Positions 22,597 through 33,989 of a DNA stretch of 64,000 nt are shown here, piece by piece (the stretch's first letter is position 1; the number at the start of each line of letters is the position of its first letter). The position numbers and the translations under genes were made by a program. Source of the DNA: Gyromitra esculenta (lineage: Eukaryota; Ascomycota; Pezizomycetes; Pezizales; Discinaceae); contig JBCAML010000012.1 of the NCBI GenBank assembly GCA_038503075.1, positions 558,001 to 622,000 of the forward strand. Reading direction: 5' to 3'. The notes below the pieces were generated by a model. That model did no database searches. It saw only the letters and a list, made by a program, of their open reading frames with translations, and was not told where the DNA came from.

Positions 22597-22835
22597 CGCT
22601 AATATCCTCTTTGCTCCCGTCAAATCCTCTTTTCTCTCATCAAAGCTCACCCATGGAAGGTATGCTGTCGGCCCTTCCTTTGGCAGCGAAAGTTGTGAAT
22701 TCGAGTGATGCTCTATGGCTCGCTTAGGGAGGATGTCCTGTTACCCGGCCCTGTCCTTTAGCATGCCGTCTGCAATCTCCCATCCTCTATTGCTTTCCCC
22801 TATTGCTTTCCCCTATTGTTCCCCCCCAAAGCCTC

Positions 22836-23243
22836 TCTTACGGTCGAGTTCCTTGTTTAGCCCTTCAGTATCCCTGAAGGTGAGTAGTGCTACTTCAGCA
22901 AGGTATCAACACGTTTGAAGAGTGCAGTGTTTCTACAAGTTCTACGAGGGATTATCTCGAGGTGAGATAAGTGCAGCGAAGTGAACAGCAACAGCGAGGA
23001 ATCTGAGGTAGAATGGAAGTGGTATTATAATGATACAGCAGAAGTGAAACAAGAACATTGCTTAAGGAAAGAAAGAAGTAAACAGCAGGAACGACCAACA
23101 TCCGTCACTGAAATACCCCGTTTTCCCTCCGATAACCAATAACCAAAAACGGGCCAAACAACATAGACATTATACCCAGATTCATATTCCATCGCAACCA
23201 ACATAACTGAACCCTAATCTATTACCTACTACAATCCGTGAAA
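22836..23243 (-). mobile_element. solo LTR, chromovirus family, antisense
   Basis: 408 bp, TCTTACGG...CCGTGAAA on +, exact duplication GCCTC (22831-22835 and 23244-23248). Third antisense solo LTR of the cluster downstream of copy 2. Confidence 0.93.
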
Positions 23244-23276
23244 GCCTCCCCCATAGCTCCCCCCTAAAGCTGTTCC

Positions 23277-24223
23277 TGTTATACCTGTACCTTTTGAAGG
23301 AGTTCCTGGCCCTGGAGTTACCCTATCTTTGGAGTTAGCCTACTTTAGCACTTTCTGGATCGGGACTGGTGCCTGTTACCCTGTCTCGAATCCTTCAAGT
23401 AGGTAGAGTATTTGGAGAAGGAGGGACTGCACCAAAAAAGACCTGTTCTGGAGGGCAAAAGTAACCCCTAGGCCGTCAAGCAAAACTGTCCAGCGGAATG
23501 GGACCTGGAGGGTATGTAGGGGAAGTGTCTGGCTTCACTGTGGTTCAAATGGATTGCGAATCGAACCAAAACTGGCGGAGTTACAGACTGACAAAGATAA
23601 GGGAAAGCAATGCTATGCAACGATTAGGATAGGCGAAATGATCGTTTCGATGAGACGGAAGCAATGAAGATGAATACGTAACTCCCGTGTTACCAACATG
23701 CATACTGCTCAGAGAATCACAGATCAGGACCAGGGAACTCAATGGGGGATCGGGTATGGAAATAAGGCGAAGTGGTTTTATGTTGTTATAGTAGTTAGCG
23801 CTTCTACACCACACTATACCCAACATCGTAGAGAGGAGGCATTATAAATACTCTCGCAGTGAATGTAAACTCTGAGTCGGATCATTAGCGACGAAGAACG
23901 AGCCTTATCAATATTATATTGTTTCTAGAAAAATTACTTCCGTGCAATTTACTCTATTACTTGGGAATTACTTTTATCTCGCTTAGCAAGGCCTTGGTCC
24001 TTCAGCATTTGTTATAAAACCCTTACTATTGGAAGTTCTTCACGGAACTTTGCTCAATTCCTACATTGAACCCTACAGTTATCTTTTAGTTGTTCATAAG
24101 AAACGCTTTGGACTTGCGTCTGTGTATTGTGTTGTGGATAGCAACCGGGCAGGTTATAGTGTCTAGACTGTTATCTAAAGCTTCTCAGAGATTTCCTGTG
24201 CGGTAAGAAGTACCAGTCTTACA
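23277..24223 (+). mobile_element. large LTR, TGTTATACC family, variant 1
   Basis: About 947 bp beginning TGTTATACC and ending GTCTTACA. A TATAAATA box lies near 23846. Reverse complement of 33058-33989 along most of its length. The 3' third (from about 23880) is shared with the variant-2 LTRs at 31873-32778 and 47280-48081, but the 5' two thirds are different. Flanking 5-mers (GTTCC, ATCAG) do not match, so one end may be a recombination point. Confidence 0.82.
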
Positions 24224-24789
24224 ATCAGGCAGAATACCACCCAGGCCCTGTAGAGCCTTTAAGATTATTGTGTACCTTGCAGGAAAATACTATTAACATC
24301 ATCAGCAAAAAGTTTGACATTCCCTCCAGGGCACCCAGTGGCACCCAGTGGTACCTAGGAATCATGATTTTGAATTTTCAAAAAACCCGTTATTTTTTTT
24401 AAATACATACTAGCAAAATAATACCACCCCCAGATTGTGGACCCACTTCATGCATCAATGACTTCCACTTTTACATATGTAAGTTCTATTATTCCTTACG
24501 TTCCACAAAAAGGTCGTTTTCAAACACCCCTGTTACAAAAGGATTAAAAAATTCAAAAAATATTCTGAAGAGATAGTTAATACATGAATCATACTCCGCT
24601 AGCTGACGCCAAATTTTTTTGTGGGTGGACAGGGTGGACAGGGTGCGACCAGGTGCCACTGGGGGGACATTGGGTGCCACTGGAAAGAATGTCAAACTTT
24701 TTGCTAATGATCTCAATCTAATTTCTAGTATTTACAACGGCTTTATTCCTATACCTATTTCCATTCTAGAACAGTAGAACTATCCTGTT
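24224..24789 (-). mobile_element. partial LTR of the TGTAACGG family, with a MITE inside
   Basis: 24224-24300 and 24710-24789 are colinear with the reverse complement of the LTR start at 40598-40760. The outer end reads CTGTTACA at 24784-24789. The two parts are separated by the inverted-repeat element at 24301-24709. Confidence 0.78.
24301..24709. mobile_element. MITE with AGCAAAAAGTTTGACATTC inverted ends
   Basis: About 409 bp. Left end reads AGCAAAAAGTTTGACATTC and the right end is its reverse complement. Inside each end lie copies of CACCCAGTGG/GGTGCCACTGG. The centre is AT-rich and non-coding. The host LTR sequence is continuous when the element is removed. The duplication length is unclear (ATC is the minimum), so superfamily is left open. 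Confidence 0.78.
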
Positions 24790-25149
24790 ACATACAGAGA
24801 ACCAATCCAACTTACAAACTACCTCTAAACACCCAAACTTTTGAACACCATTTTGGTTTTGTACATTGGACTATTAGATTCCCAGCTCAGTAAGCTCATA
24901 ATTAAATAGATTGCTAAGTTCTAAAACTAATTTATTCCTATTAGATGCTTTATCTACTTTGGCATATCCCGTTTTGAGATTAATGTCAACTGCCCTAAAG
25001 GAGAAATCCCATACAACTCCGCACAACACAAGTATACATTAACACAAGAATGGTATTTGATAGTTTGAATTTGTATAGCCTATGGCTATTAATGCTCACT
25101 CCATATTTGGAGTAAAGAAACAGTAGACAAAAAGGCACAGTATGGTGAA

Positions 25150-25800
25150 ATGGTTTGAATTGAGAATAAAGCCAAAAAGGCTCAAGAGTTGTGTTTGCAA
25201 AAGTGAGCATGGCAAAAAGGCACTGAAGAAGATCAAATTCTTGTAGATTTTCATTACAATGTATAGAGACTGGACCAAGAGGATCCTATACCTTCTGGAA
25301 GACCTCGACAAAAGCACAGACCTGACTGGGAGTTTAAACAAATTTAAATAGATAGAAGTGAAAAAGACAAATGTGGTATTAATTGGGTTCTTTATAGAGA
25401 AAAAGAACTACACTCTTTACTATATCACTTTGCTTAAAAAATAGAAGAAGAAACTGGAAAGGAAATGTAGGTATTGGAGGATAATACTGGTTCACACACG
25501 GCTGCTCAAGCTCTTGGACAAGAAAAGAGAAAATTACATGGTCTTAGAACCTGTAACTGCCAGTGGCCTGCCAACTCTCCAGATCTTAATAAAATCGAAC
25601 CATTATGGGATCAATTAAATACTCGATGGCAGAGCATGAGCTCCCAGGCCAGAGTAAGGCGCAGCTTCAGAATGTAGTACAGCTTTTGCAAATAGACTGG
25701 GGGAAGCTTGATATGTCTTTAATTAACCGCCAAGGTTTAGATTTGAAGAACAAACTGGAACTAGTTATCCAGAATAAAGACAATAGTAACTTCCGGGGAT
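25150..25800 (+). pseudogene. DDE transposase remnant (Tc1/mariner-pogo type)
   Basis: Around 25474-25680 the frame reads EDNTGSHTA and later WPANSPDLNKIEPLWD, the second and third acidic segments of a DDE_3-type Tc1/mariner transposase. Upstream pieces (25180-25470) give related fragments in several frames with stops. No inverted ends were found. Dead remnant 290 bp upstream of STE24. Confidence 0.7.
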
Positions 25801-26089
25801 AGTTTAATGTATATAGATACTTGCTTGTATTTTTTTGAATTTTTCCTGGCCTCGTTCGTTGCAGTTTTGTGATTTCGTTTGTGGTCCCCGTTGCCATGGC
25901 CCACCCTACGCGCACGTGACTGAATAATATATCGGCGGCACCAGAACAACACCTGTCTTTGTGGAAATATACACTACCATATTCTGCCCCAGGTCTCTTA
26001 CCACCACCCCTTACTATCAGTTTCTTTCCTCTTTGTATCCTCTCATCCTCTTTTTCCGCTTTTATTCTTCCACAACCAATCACATCGAT

Positions 26090-27716
26090 ATGGACTTTCT
26101 TGAGGTATGATGTTTACGACTTTCTCCTCCCTGCTCCCGACAATTTATATTGACTAACAGTACCATAGCGTCTTGCCCTGTTTCTCGATCGTCCCTTGTT
26201 CCCATGGAAAAGCATGATCCTCGGCTTCGGGTTGGCGCAGTATCTCTTCGAGACTTTCCTGTCGGTTAGGCAACATCGGAAACTCCAGGAAACCATACCG
26301 CCGAAGGCGCTCCAGGGTGCTGTTAGCCAAGAAGACTACGATAAATCGCAGGTTTGTGCCTCCAGCAGATGGTATATCCAAAGGAATATTCAATAGCGTT
26401 GCTAATTGTTCCCCTCAACGAAGGCGTATGGGAGGGCAAAATCGAACTACGGTTTTATCAGTTCTTTTTACAGTCAGGCTACCAACGTTGCGACAATTTA
26501 CTATAACTTCCTCCCGAGGCTGTGGAACCTAACTGGTCTCTGGGTCACGCAATATGCGCCAGTGGCCTTCTCAGGAGAAATTTCAAAGTCTCTGTTGTTT
26601 TTCATCGTTTTCAACATTGCTACCACCATAATCAACTTGCCGTTTTCCTACTACAAAACGTTTGTACTTGAGGAAAAGTTCGGGTTCAATAAACAGACCC
26701 GAAAACTAGTGGGTGTCCCTTCCCTTCCCTCTAGCGCTAATACCCTGACACCCCATTACCACTTGTGCTCACCAACTTGGCATTAGTTCTTCACAGACTT
26801 GGTTAAAAACCAAGTTCTCATCGTCGCTGTTGGTGGACCTATTCTTGCTGGATTTTTGAAGATTGTTCAATCTTTCGGCGGAAATTTTTTCTATTACCTC
26901 TGGGTCTTTGTCCTCCTCGTTCAAGCTTTTATGATCACAGCCTATCCGCTCCTAATACTACCAATGTTCAACAAATTGACACCTCTTGAACCTGGTGAAC
27001 TTAAAACCAAGGTAGAAGCTCTCGCAACCAGGTTACAGTTTCCTCTGAAGCACCTTTACGTCATAGATGGATCTAAGAGGAGCGCACATAGTAATGCATA
27101 CTTCTATGGGCTGCCGTGGAGCAAACATATTGTCATATATGACACGTTGATTGAGAAGAGTGAGGTTAGTGAGGTGGTAGCTGTTCTTAGCCACGAACTT
27201 GGGCATTGGAGCGAAGGGCACACAACCAAAATATTTGCCATCGCACAGGTATGTTTACCAGTTGAAAACATTCTATAACCTGGCTAGGGCGAGGGGATTA
27301 TTGAATTCTTGGACTCATTTCACAAACTAATTATGAAACTTAAGTTCCACATGTTTTATATATTCGCCCTATTTTCCGTCTTCATCAACAATCACTCATT
27401 ATACAGAGCATTCGGCTTTTACAACTCACAGCCTATCTTAATAGGATTTCTACTCTTCAACGATATACTTCAGCCACTGGATACGGTTGTTAAGCTATTG
27501 ATGAACATTCTTTCACGAAAATTTGAGTACGAGGCAGACGCCTTTGCTGTTAGATTAGGATATTCGAGCGAATTAGCGAAGAGCTTGGTCAAGCTCCAAG
27601 TTCAAAATCTCTCCACCATGGACGCAGATTGGTTGTACTCCAGCTACCACTTCACTCACCCTATTCTCCCGGAAAGGTTGAGGGCTCTAGATTGGAAGGG
27701 TGGGAAGGTGGAGTAA
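26090..27716 (+). CDS. STE24: CAAX prenyl protease 1 (STE24), five exons
   Basis: Membrane zinc metalloprotease of the endoplasmic reticulum that removes the C-terminal tripeptide of farnesylated CAAX proteins such as fungal a-factor-type pheromones. Exons 26090-26104, 26169-26351, 26424-26708, 26787-27248 and 27345-27716; introns of 64, 72, 78 and 96 bp are all GT-AG and all fall between codons. Product 438 residues, close to the family's about 450. Visible: FPWKSMILGF first membrane segment, FVLEEKFGFNK, MPMFNK, VIDGSKRSSHSNAYF-like block, catalytic HELGH at 297-301, and the downstream zinc-ligand segment EYEADAFA near 376. Ends with a dilysine-poor tail. All catalytic residues are intact; the third intron has an unusual GTGGGT donor. 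Convergent with the NXT1-like gene 294 bp away. Confidence 0.95.
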
Positions 27717-28010
27717 TATAACGCCAGCAGTCGTCGATTGCCTTGATTATATGAATTAGTGTCAGAAGAAGAAAGTTGTCTTTCTTATTTTTCCCCTAAG
27801 AACGCGATCTTGCAAATCTTTTTTCTTTTCTTTTCTCCCCGTTATCTCTCTTTAAAGTTCTGTGAGTCCTGGTCGGTCGGAGTAGCTCTATGTTGAAATT
27901 AGTTTGCTAGTTTGCGACAAAATAAAAATTTTATTTTACAATGAGCGGTCTTCAATCAAGACCACCGAATATTTTAACAATCTCAAACAGCTCCATACAC
28001 TTCATACACT

Positions 28011-28544
28011 TCATACCACCAACCTGAATCCCTGTGTAGATATGAGATACCTTGTAGGCTGAATTTCGACTGGTTTCAAGACAAATGTCTCGCTAAATCC
28101 TCGAAGTTCTTTTGCTTCCCCGTACTTGACACTACCAGAAACGATTAAAATGAAGCTACAATATCCCTTCCCGTCAGCCTGCATGGGCTGAGCATCATAT
28201 GACTGAACATCAAAATGGGAAGCGGGCATCGAAGCAAAGAAAGCGGCAAACTCTTCACCGCCAGCTATCGGATTCCCGTTCCAGACAATGGAGGCTTGGA
28301 TGTGGTAGAAGGAGGCAATCGATGACCGTTCGGATTCCAGAGCAGGATAATACGTTTCAACAAAACGCTTCGCACCTTTGAGGGAACGTTAGTCTAGGGG
28401 GTGGTCGCAAATCAAAAATATCGAATAACGAACCCTCCGCCGTAACTTTGATAAGATTCTCTTTGCCTGTGCTTGTAGACTAGTGAATTGGGGGCTTTTT
28501 TTTAGCTAGTCAACTTCCACCAATATGTAGACGAAACGTACCAT
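28011..28544 (-). CDS. NTF2-fold mRNA export factor, NXT1/p15 type, three exons
   Basis: Small NTF2-like protein; family members pair with the Mex67/TAP export receptor at the nuclear pore. Exons (on -) 28542-28544, 28434-28479 and 28011-28375, with GT-AG introns of 62 and 58 bp; total 414 nt, 137 residues, the usual length for p15/NXT1 (about 140). Visible: YYPAL, SFY, VWNGNPIAG, MPASHFDVQSYDAQP, VSGSVKYGE, RGFSETFVLKP and a final QGFRLVV. The first exon would consist of only the ATG, which is rare; a different upstream start cannot be ruled out. NXT1 is preferred to NTF2 itself because of the WNGN and GSVK motifs; fungal databases may name it mtr2. Confidence 0.88.
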
Positions 28545-29184
28545 TGCGGGCAAACAATTTGTTATTTTTATTGAAATTTTTGAGCTGCGAAGTGTCGATT
28601 GAACCGATGAAATTGATGGGGGTCTCATGTTCCATCGAACAGCTGTAGGGACCTGTCGATCATCACCCGAGTAGGTGTTAGTTACCATCCAAGACCCATC
28701 ATCAATCATCTCGTATGTTGCGAATGACTCAACAGAGAGACCCATGATCCAAACGTAGATTTCTTCAGCAGATATCAAGCTTCTTATCGGTTATTCTAGC
28801 CACATCTTGAGCCTTTGATATATTGTAATACTCTTGCCTATTACATAAAGTGTATCCTAAAGCGGATTCTGGCTATATTCGTCGTTCTGATCCAAGCTTT
28901 CCACACAAATCCCTAATCGCAACCTATCTCATCTAACAACCACCAGTCATAGTTACCCCACGAACGATCTATCCTTTAGTACTCTCTCATCCTCTATTGG
29001 TAGTCTCTATATTCCTCCATCCTTCTATTTATCCCTCTTTCACAACTTACGCAACTACTGTCTAAAGGCCACATCAACTCCCGGATCTATAATATCCGCT
29101 TCCACCTCTCTCGCTTACTTCAACAGAGGAACAGAACCCGAGATTATTCCCTAGGTCAAAAGGGCCAACCTTAGCGCTCAGACT

Positions 29185-30672
29185 ATGGAGCAACATCCCG
29201 CAGGGAGGATACGATATGGGGGTATACGACAGTTCGTCCGAATGTGCTCGTTCTCTGCCTACTTCATTGGATGCTGCGTAGTGTATATCCTAAGAAAACT
29301 CCCCCTTCGGCTTTCTCCAGCCTTTAGTCTGAGAGCTTCTCAATAGTTCAGAAACTTGCTAATCCTCAATACCCAAACTTAGAATACACGCTACTCAGGT
29401 AGGCTATTTCCATCGATTTAGCTTGTCTTCCGCATTTTGCCTAACTAGAGTTGCGAATAGCTCGTGGGTTCGGGCATTTACCTTTTCAGTAAGCCTATTT
29501 ACTATGCCTACATGGCCCGAACCAAACAGCATTTCGGAATATTAGTCACTACGGTAACCCAGTGGTGGTCACCAACAATCGTCCGCGTAACAGGTGATAA
29601 GAGCGTTCGACATCAACTTAAAAGAACCGCGGATGGCCGACTGGAATGTGAATTCCCTGAACGCATTATTTTAATAGCTAATCATCAAGTAAGTTTTATC
29701 ACCTTCGTTGACTCATCCATCTACATCCACATTTGAGCTAACGTTCTGTTTCTGTAGCTCTACTCCGATTGGCTTTATCTGTGGTGGATATCATACACAG
29801 CTCATCTTCACGGCTTTCTCTATATTATTCTCAAGGAGTCGCTAAAGTACATTCCTGTCATTGGTGGCGGAATGCAATTCTATGGATTTATCTTTTTAGC
29901 CCGGAAATGGGAACAGGACAAACCTAGATTTAGGCATCGCCTTGCCAAACTTGCTGCTGGAGGCAACCGTGAGCCTATGTGGCTTATGATTTTCCCTGAG
30001 GGAACAAATTTGAGCGACAACGGAAGAAAAGCGAGCGCCAAGTACGCCGAGAAAATAGGAATAAAAGACTTGAGACATCTGATGATACCTAGGTCAACAG
30101 GGCTAAGGTTTTGCTTAGAGAATCTAATGGGAAGTGTTGAATGGGTGTACGACTGCACTGTCGCATACGAGGGCATTCCGTAAGTTCTCACCCCGCGAAC
30201 ATTTAATACTACTACTTTTTTTGTATTTCCTTCCATTTAATAAAGAATGGGGATCAGTCGTGGGAAGTTTGGCCAGGACTACTTTACACTTTCCTCAACC
30301 TATTTCCAAGGTCGCCCACCAAAGTCAGTAAACATGCATTGGAGACGATTTCCGATTTCATCCATTCCTATCTCCGATCCTACAGAGTTTGAAATTTGGA
30401 TTCGTGAACGGTGGATCGAGAAGGACGATCTTCTTGAATATTACATGCAAAATGGACGGTTTCCAGAGGATAACGATAAGACTAATGGAAAACCCATTGA
30501 AGGCAAAGAAGAGATCGATGTAAAGCAGAGAATCAAAGTAGGAGGGAAAGAGAGAATTATGTCCACCGTGGGGGGAAGCTCGGCAACTGGACAATGGAGT
30601 GGGCCTGTTGAAACCGAGGTGAAGCTTAAGGCTTGGTGGGAGGTGCTAGATATTTTTGTGGTCCTTTTGTAG
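29185..30672 (+). CDS. lysophospholipid acyltransferase, PlsC/AGPAT family (CST26/LCLAT1-like)
   Basis: Predicted membrane enzyme that transfers an acyl chain to a lysophospholipid. Exons 29185-29277, 29461-29688, 29758-30179 and 30246-30672; introns 183, 69, 66 bp, all GT-AG; 1170 nt, 389 residues. Visible: NHQLYSDW (NHX4D catalytic motif, His106-Asp111), KYIPVIGGGMQFYGFIFLARKW, FPEGTN (Glu188), LPRSTG-type block, DCTVAYEGIP, STYFQGRPPKSVNMHWRRF and a final membrane-prone segment. The core is unmistakable; exon 1 (about 31 residues) and the long first intron rest on reading frame and splice signals only. The C-terminus ends soon after KAWWEVLDIFVVLL, shorter than some relatives. Divergent from the NXT1-like gene. 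Confidence 0.9.
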
Positions 30673-31872
30673 GTCAATCCTTGTTCTGTTGATTTTCCTG
30701 AAAGACCTTCGTGAGCGCGATTGGTGGTTATCCTAGGACCCTGCATTAATCCACCGTTTTCGGCCGATCGAAGGAAGTCCTTGGCTGTATCTAACAGTAT
30801 TATTTTATCTCAAGGCTGATGTCAATTCATATTAGGACTGCTGCATTGTTAGTCAATGTGATGACGAAGGCTTATGCCCTCGTCCGTGTCGTGGCTTCTT
30901 GTTCGAATTCCCTAAATAGCTTGACACCAGTTGAATCAGGTGGAATACCTGCACCCCAATAGCATCGGTTTTAGATTTTATTACGATATTTTGATTCGAC
31001 CGTTTGGACAAAGTTACCAGCACATATTCTATCTTTACATTAATGGTACCGAGCTTGGGTTTACCATTCTACTTCTTGCCTTACCACTACTCGTTTCTCC
31101 CTTTCTTTTCACAGGCAAATCATATCCCCATGCTATTATAGTGTAGTATATTTGAAACCAAATATATGCATTTAGACGATCATCGATTTTAAATAAATGT
31201 CAAAATTTGAGATGGGTCTTTATGTCTAACATACATATATTGACACACTCTTGATATCCCGGGATCTCTTGGTCTCGCTATAGGTTTTATTTATATATGG
31301 GTGACAGTCAGCGAAAACCGCGTAGCGCCGTTGTGAAGGGTTTTGAGAAAATACCACTTAAAGATATTTCTCGGCTACATCAAATGAGCTCCCACTGATG
31401 GATTTGAGAACATAAACTCCCAATAAAATAAGTTTGAGGTCTTTTTAGTATTTGATAAGGTCAGAAAAGAAACTTGGAACTGTTTTGTGCATTTAAAACT
31501 AACCAAGACCAAATCATGGAATCGTCTCTTTCGAGTTTTTGCAACCATCCAACATTTAAAAAAGACAGAAAAATTAATCCTAAAGGTTCTAAAGTGATTT
31601 CTACTGGATTCTATACTAGTTGAATGGAGTTGTCTCATTTGGTGTTACTTCATTGCTACTGTTTTGTCACTAATTGTCACACATATAGATTTATTTATCA
31701 GATATGGCTTTATTCAATCATATAGTACTTACCAGAAAACATTTGGAAATAGAAGTACATCAGCCTGAGGTGTAAGGGAAAGTCTGTCACGCTGAAGGTG
31801 AGATACTTAACTTTCAACTCAAATCACAATTACTGGTATGGAAAAATTTCAAAATTTCCAACAAGCTGACAA
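30673..31872. other. intergenic stretch, no gene recognised
   Basis: Contains the acyltransferase 3' region and AT-rich DNA. At 31376-31645 a weak inverted pair (ATCAAATGAG / CTCATTTGGTG) may bound a small worn MITE, but no duplication was found. Small open frames (for example 30931-31146) have no motif. Confidence 0.45.
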
Positions 31873-32778
31873 TGTTATACCTGTTGGTAGCTTAGTTGGT
31901 TACTACTTGAGTTCGCTTATGATGCACACATATGGACTAGCGTTCAATCCTGGACCATGTCGGTTATTATTTATCATGGTTGATTATTAATAAGATTTGG
32001 ATTGGATGTTTGGTTTCCTTGTGTCATCAATGGCCGACTCTTTCGATCAACACTTCCCCGATTCGCTTATACATTTCGTTGCCAGTTAATTTTGACAATC
32101 ACGCCATACGATAATGAGAGGGGTAGGAGCAAAGGAAAGCGTTCAGGGTCTATGAGATTTCTCCATGTTAGTTCATGTTATTACATAGCCTTTGTATTTG
32201 ACACTTGACTACTATTAGTGTTCTACCGTTGAGAAGGGTCTTCTTCCTGATGATCAGTGACGAAGAACAAGCCTTATCAATATTATATTGTATAGCTTAG
32301 CGGTATACGACTTTCATTCATACTCTCAAGGTCCTGCATTCATTTCATCTTCAAGTAATACTCTCTTCATGCAAAAATCCTTTATTTCTTCAAGAGATTT
32401 TGTTGTTGCTTCACTTGACAAGAACCTCAAAGTCGCGACGTGTCCACAACAAACCTCGTCCTTCCAGATTGACTAGACGACGAGTATATTCAAACGAACA
32501 TGATACCAAACAAGCACAGCAAGTGATATTAAACTATACCCAGAGCCTAGGACCCTTCAGCGTTAGTTATTAAAACCTTACTATTGGAAGTTCTTCACAG
32601 AACTTTGCTTGATCCCTACTTTGAACCCTACAGTTATCTTTTAGCGGTTCATAAGAAGCAGTTAGGACTTGCGCCTGTGTATTGTGTTGCGGATAGCAAT
32701 TGGGCAGGTTATAGTGTCTAGATTGTTATCAAAAGCTTCTTGGAGATTTCCTGTGCGGTAAGAAGTACTGGTCTTACA
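31873..32778 (+). mobile_element. large solo LTR, TGTTATACC family, variant 2
   Basis: 906 bp, TGTTATACC...GGTCTTACA, with exact duplication GACAA (31868-31872 and 32779-32783). TG...CA ends and a 5-bp duplication identify an LTR. Its 5' end carries a tRNA-like region (A-box-like GGTAGCTTAGTTGG at about 31884, B-box-like GCGTTCAATCC at about 31940). 32290-32550 is not shared with the other copies. Confidence 0.9.
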
Positions 32779-33057
32779 GACAAAATGTAGCTAGGCATGG
32801 GAATAAAGTAAATAAAAGACTATTTAACAAAAAAAGAGTGTCAGAATATCAAGGGTGAAGAGAAACACCACCATCAGCACTACAACCTTGTGGCAGATTT
32901 ATTGTGACGCCCAAAATACATGCAGTAGTATTGTACTATTTGGTGAGTAAGCCCAATAGTTTATACTTGTTAACAGGAATACAAACCAAAAAACATGGGG
33001 GTGTTGCTTTGCATGTCACAGAATCCATGCCTAAAACAATTGTTAGACTGGAACTTT

Positions 33058-33989
33058 TTACCGCACAGGAAATATCCGAGAAGCTTTAGATAACAATCTA
33101 GACACTATAACCTGCCCAATTGCTGTCTGCAACACAATACACAGGCGCACGTCCTAAGTGCTTCTTATGAACAATTAAAAGATAACTGTAGGGTTCAAGG
33201 TAGGGATCGAACAAAGTTCCGTGAAGAACTGCCAATAGTAAGGGTTTTATAACAAATGCTAAAGGGCCAAGGCTTTGCTAAGCAAAATGAAAGCCATTCA
33301 CAAGTAAAAGAGTAAATTGCACGGAAGTAATTTTTGCTAGAAACAATATAATATTGATAAGGAATGTTCTTCGTCGCTAATGATCCGACTCAGAGTTTAC
33401 ATCCACTGTGAGAGTATTTATAATGCCTCCTCTCTACGATGTTTGGGTATAGTGTGGTGTAGAAGCGCTAACTACTATAACAACATAAAACCACTTCGCC
33501 TTATTTCCATACCCGATCCCCCATTGAGTTCCCTGGTCCTGATCTGTGATTCTCTGAGCAGTATGCATGTTGGTAACACGGGAATTACGTATTCATCTTC
33601 ATTGTGTCCGTCTCTTCGAAACGATCATTTTGACTATCCAAAACATTGCGTAGCATTGCATGCTCTTATGTTCATCCACCTGTAACTCCACCAGTTTTGA
33701 TCCAATTCACAATCTGCTTGAATCACAGTGAAGCCAGACACATCTCTTACATAACCAGCAGGTCTCATTCTGCTGGACAGTTTAGCTTGACTGCTTATGA
33801 GTTACTTTTGCCCTCCAGGACATGTCTTTTTTGGTGCTGTCCCCCGTTCTCCAAATACTGTACTTACAGGAAGGATTGCAGGCAGGGTAACAGGCACCAG
33901 TCCCGATCCGGAAGGCGCTAAAGTAGGGTAACTCCAAAGATAGGGTAACTCCAGGGCCAGGAACTCCTTCAAAAGGTATAGGTATAACA
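33058..33989 (-). mobile_element. large LTR, TGTTATACC family, variant 1, antisense
   Basis: About 932 bp, reverse complement of 23277-24223, ending GGTATAACA at 33989. The other end is truncated about 20 bp short of the expected TGTAAGAC. With the neighbouring sense copy (31873-32778) it forms an inverted pair through the shared 3' part. Confidence 0.85.

Noticed and set aside
23277..24223. SINE instead of an LTR
   Set aside because: TG...CA termini, about 900-bp length and 5-bp duplications on related copies indicate LTRs; the tRNA-like words occur only in variant 2.
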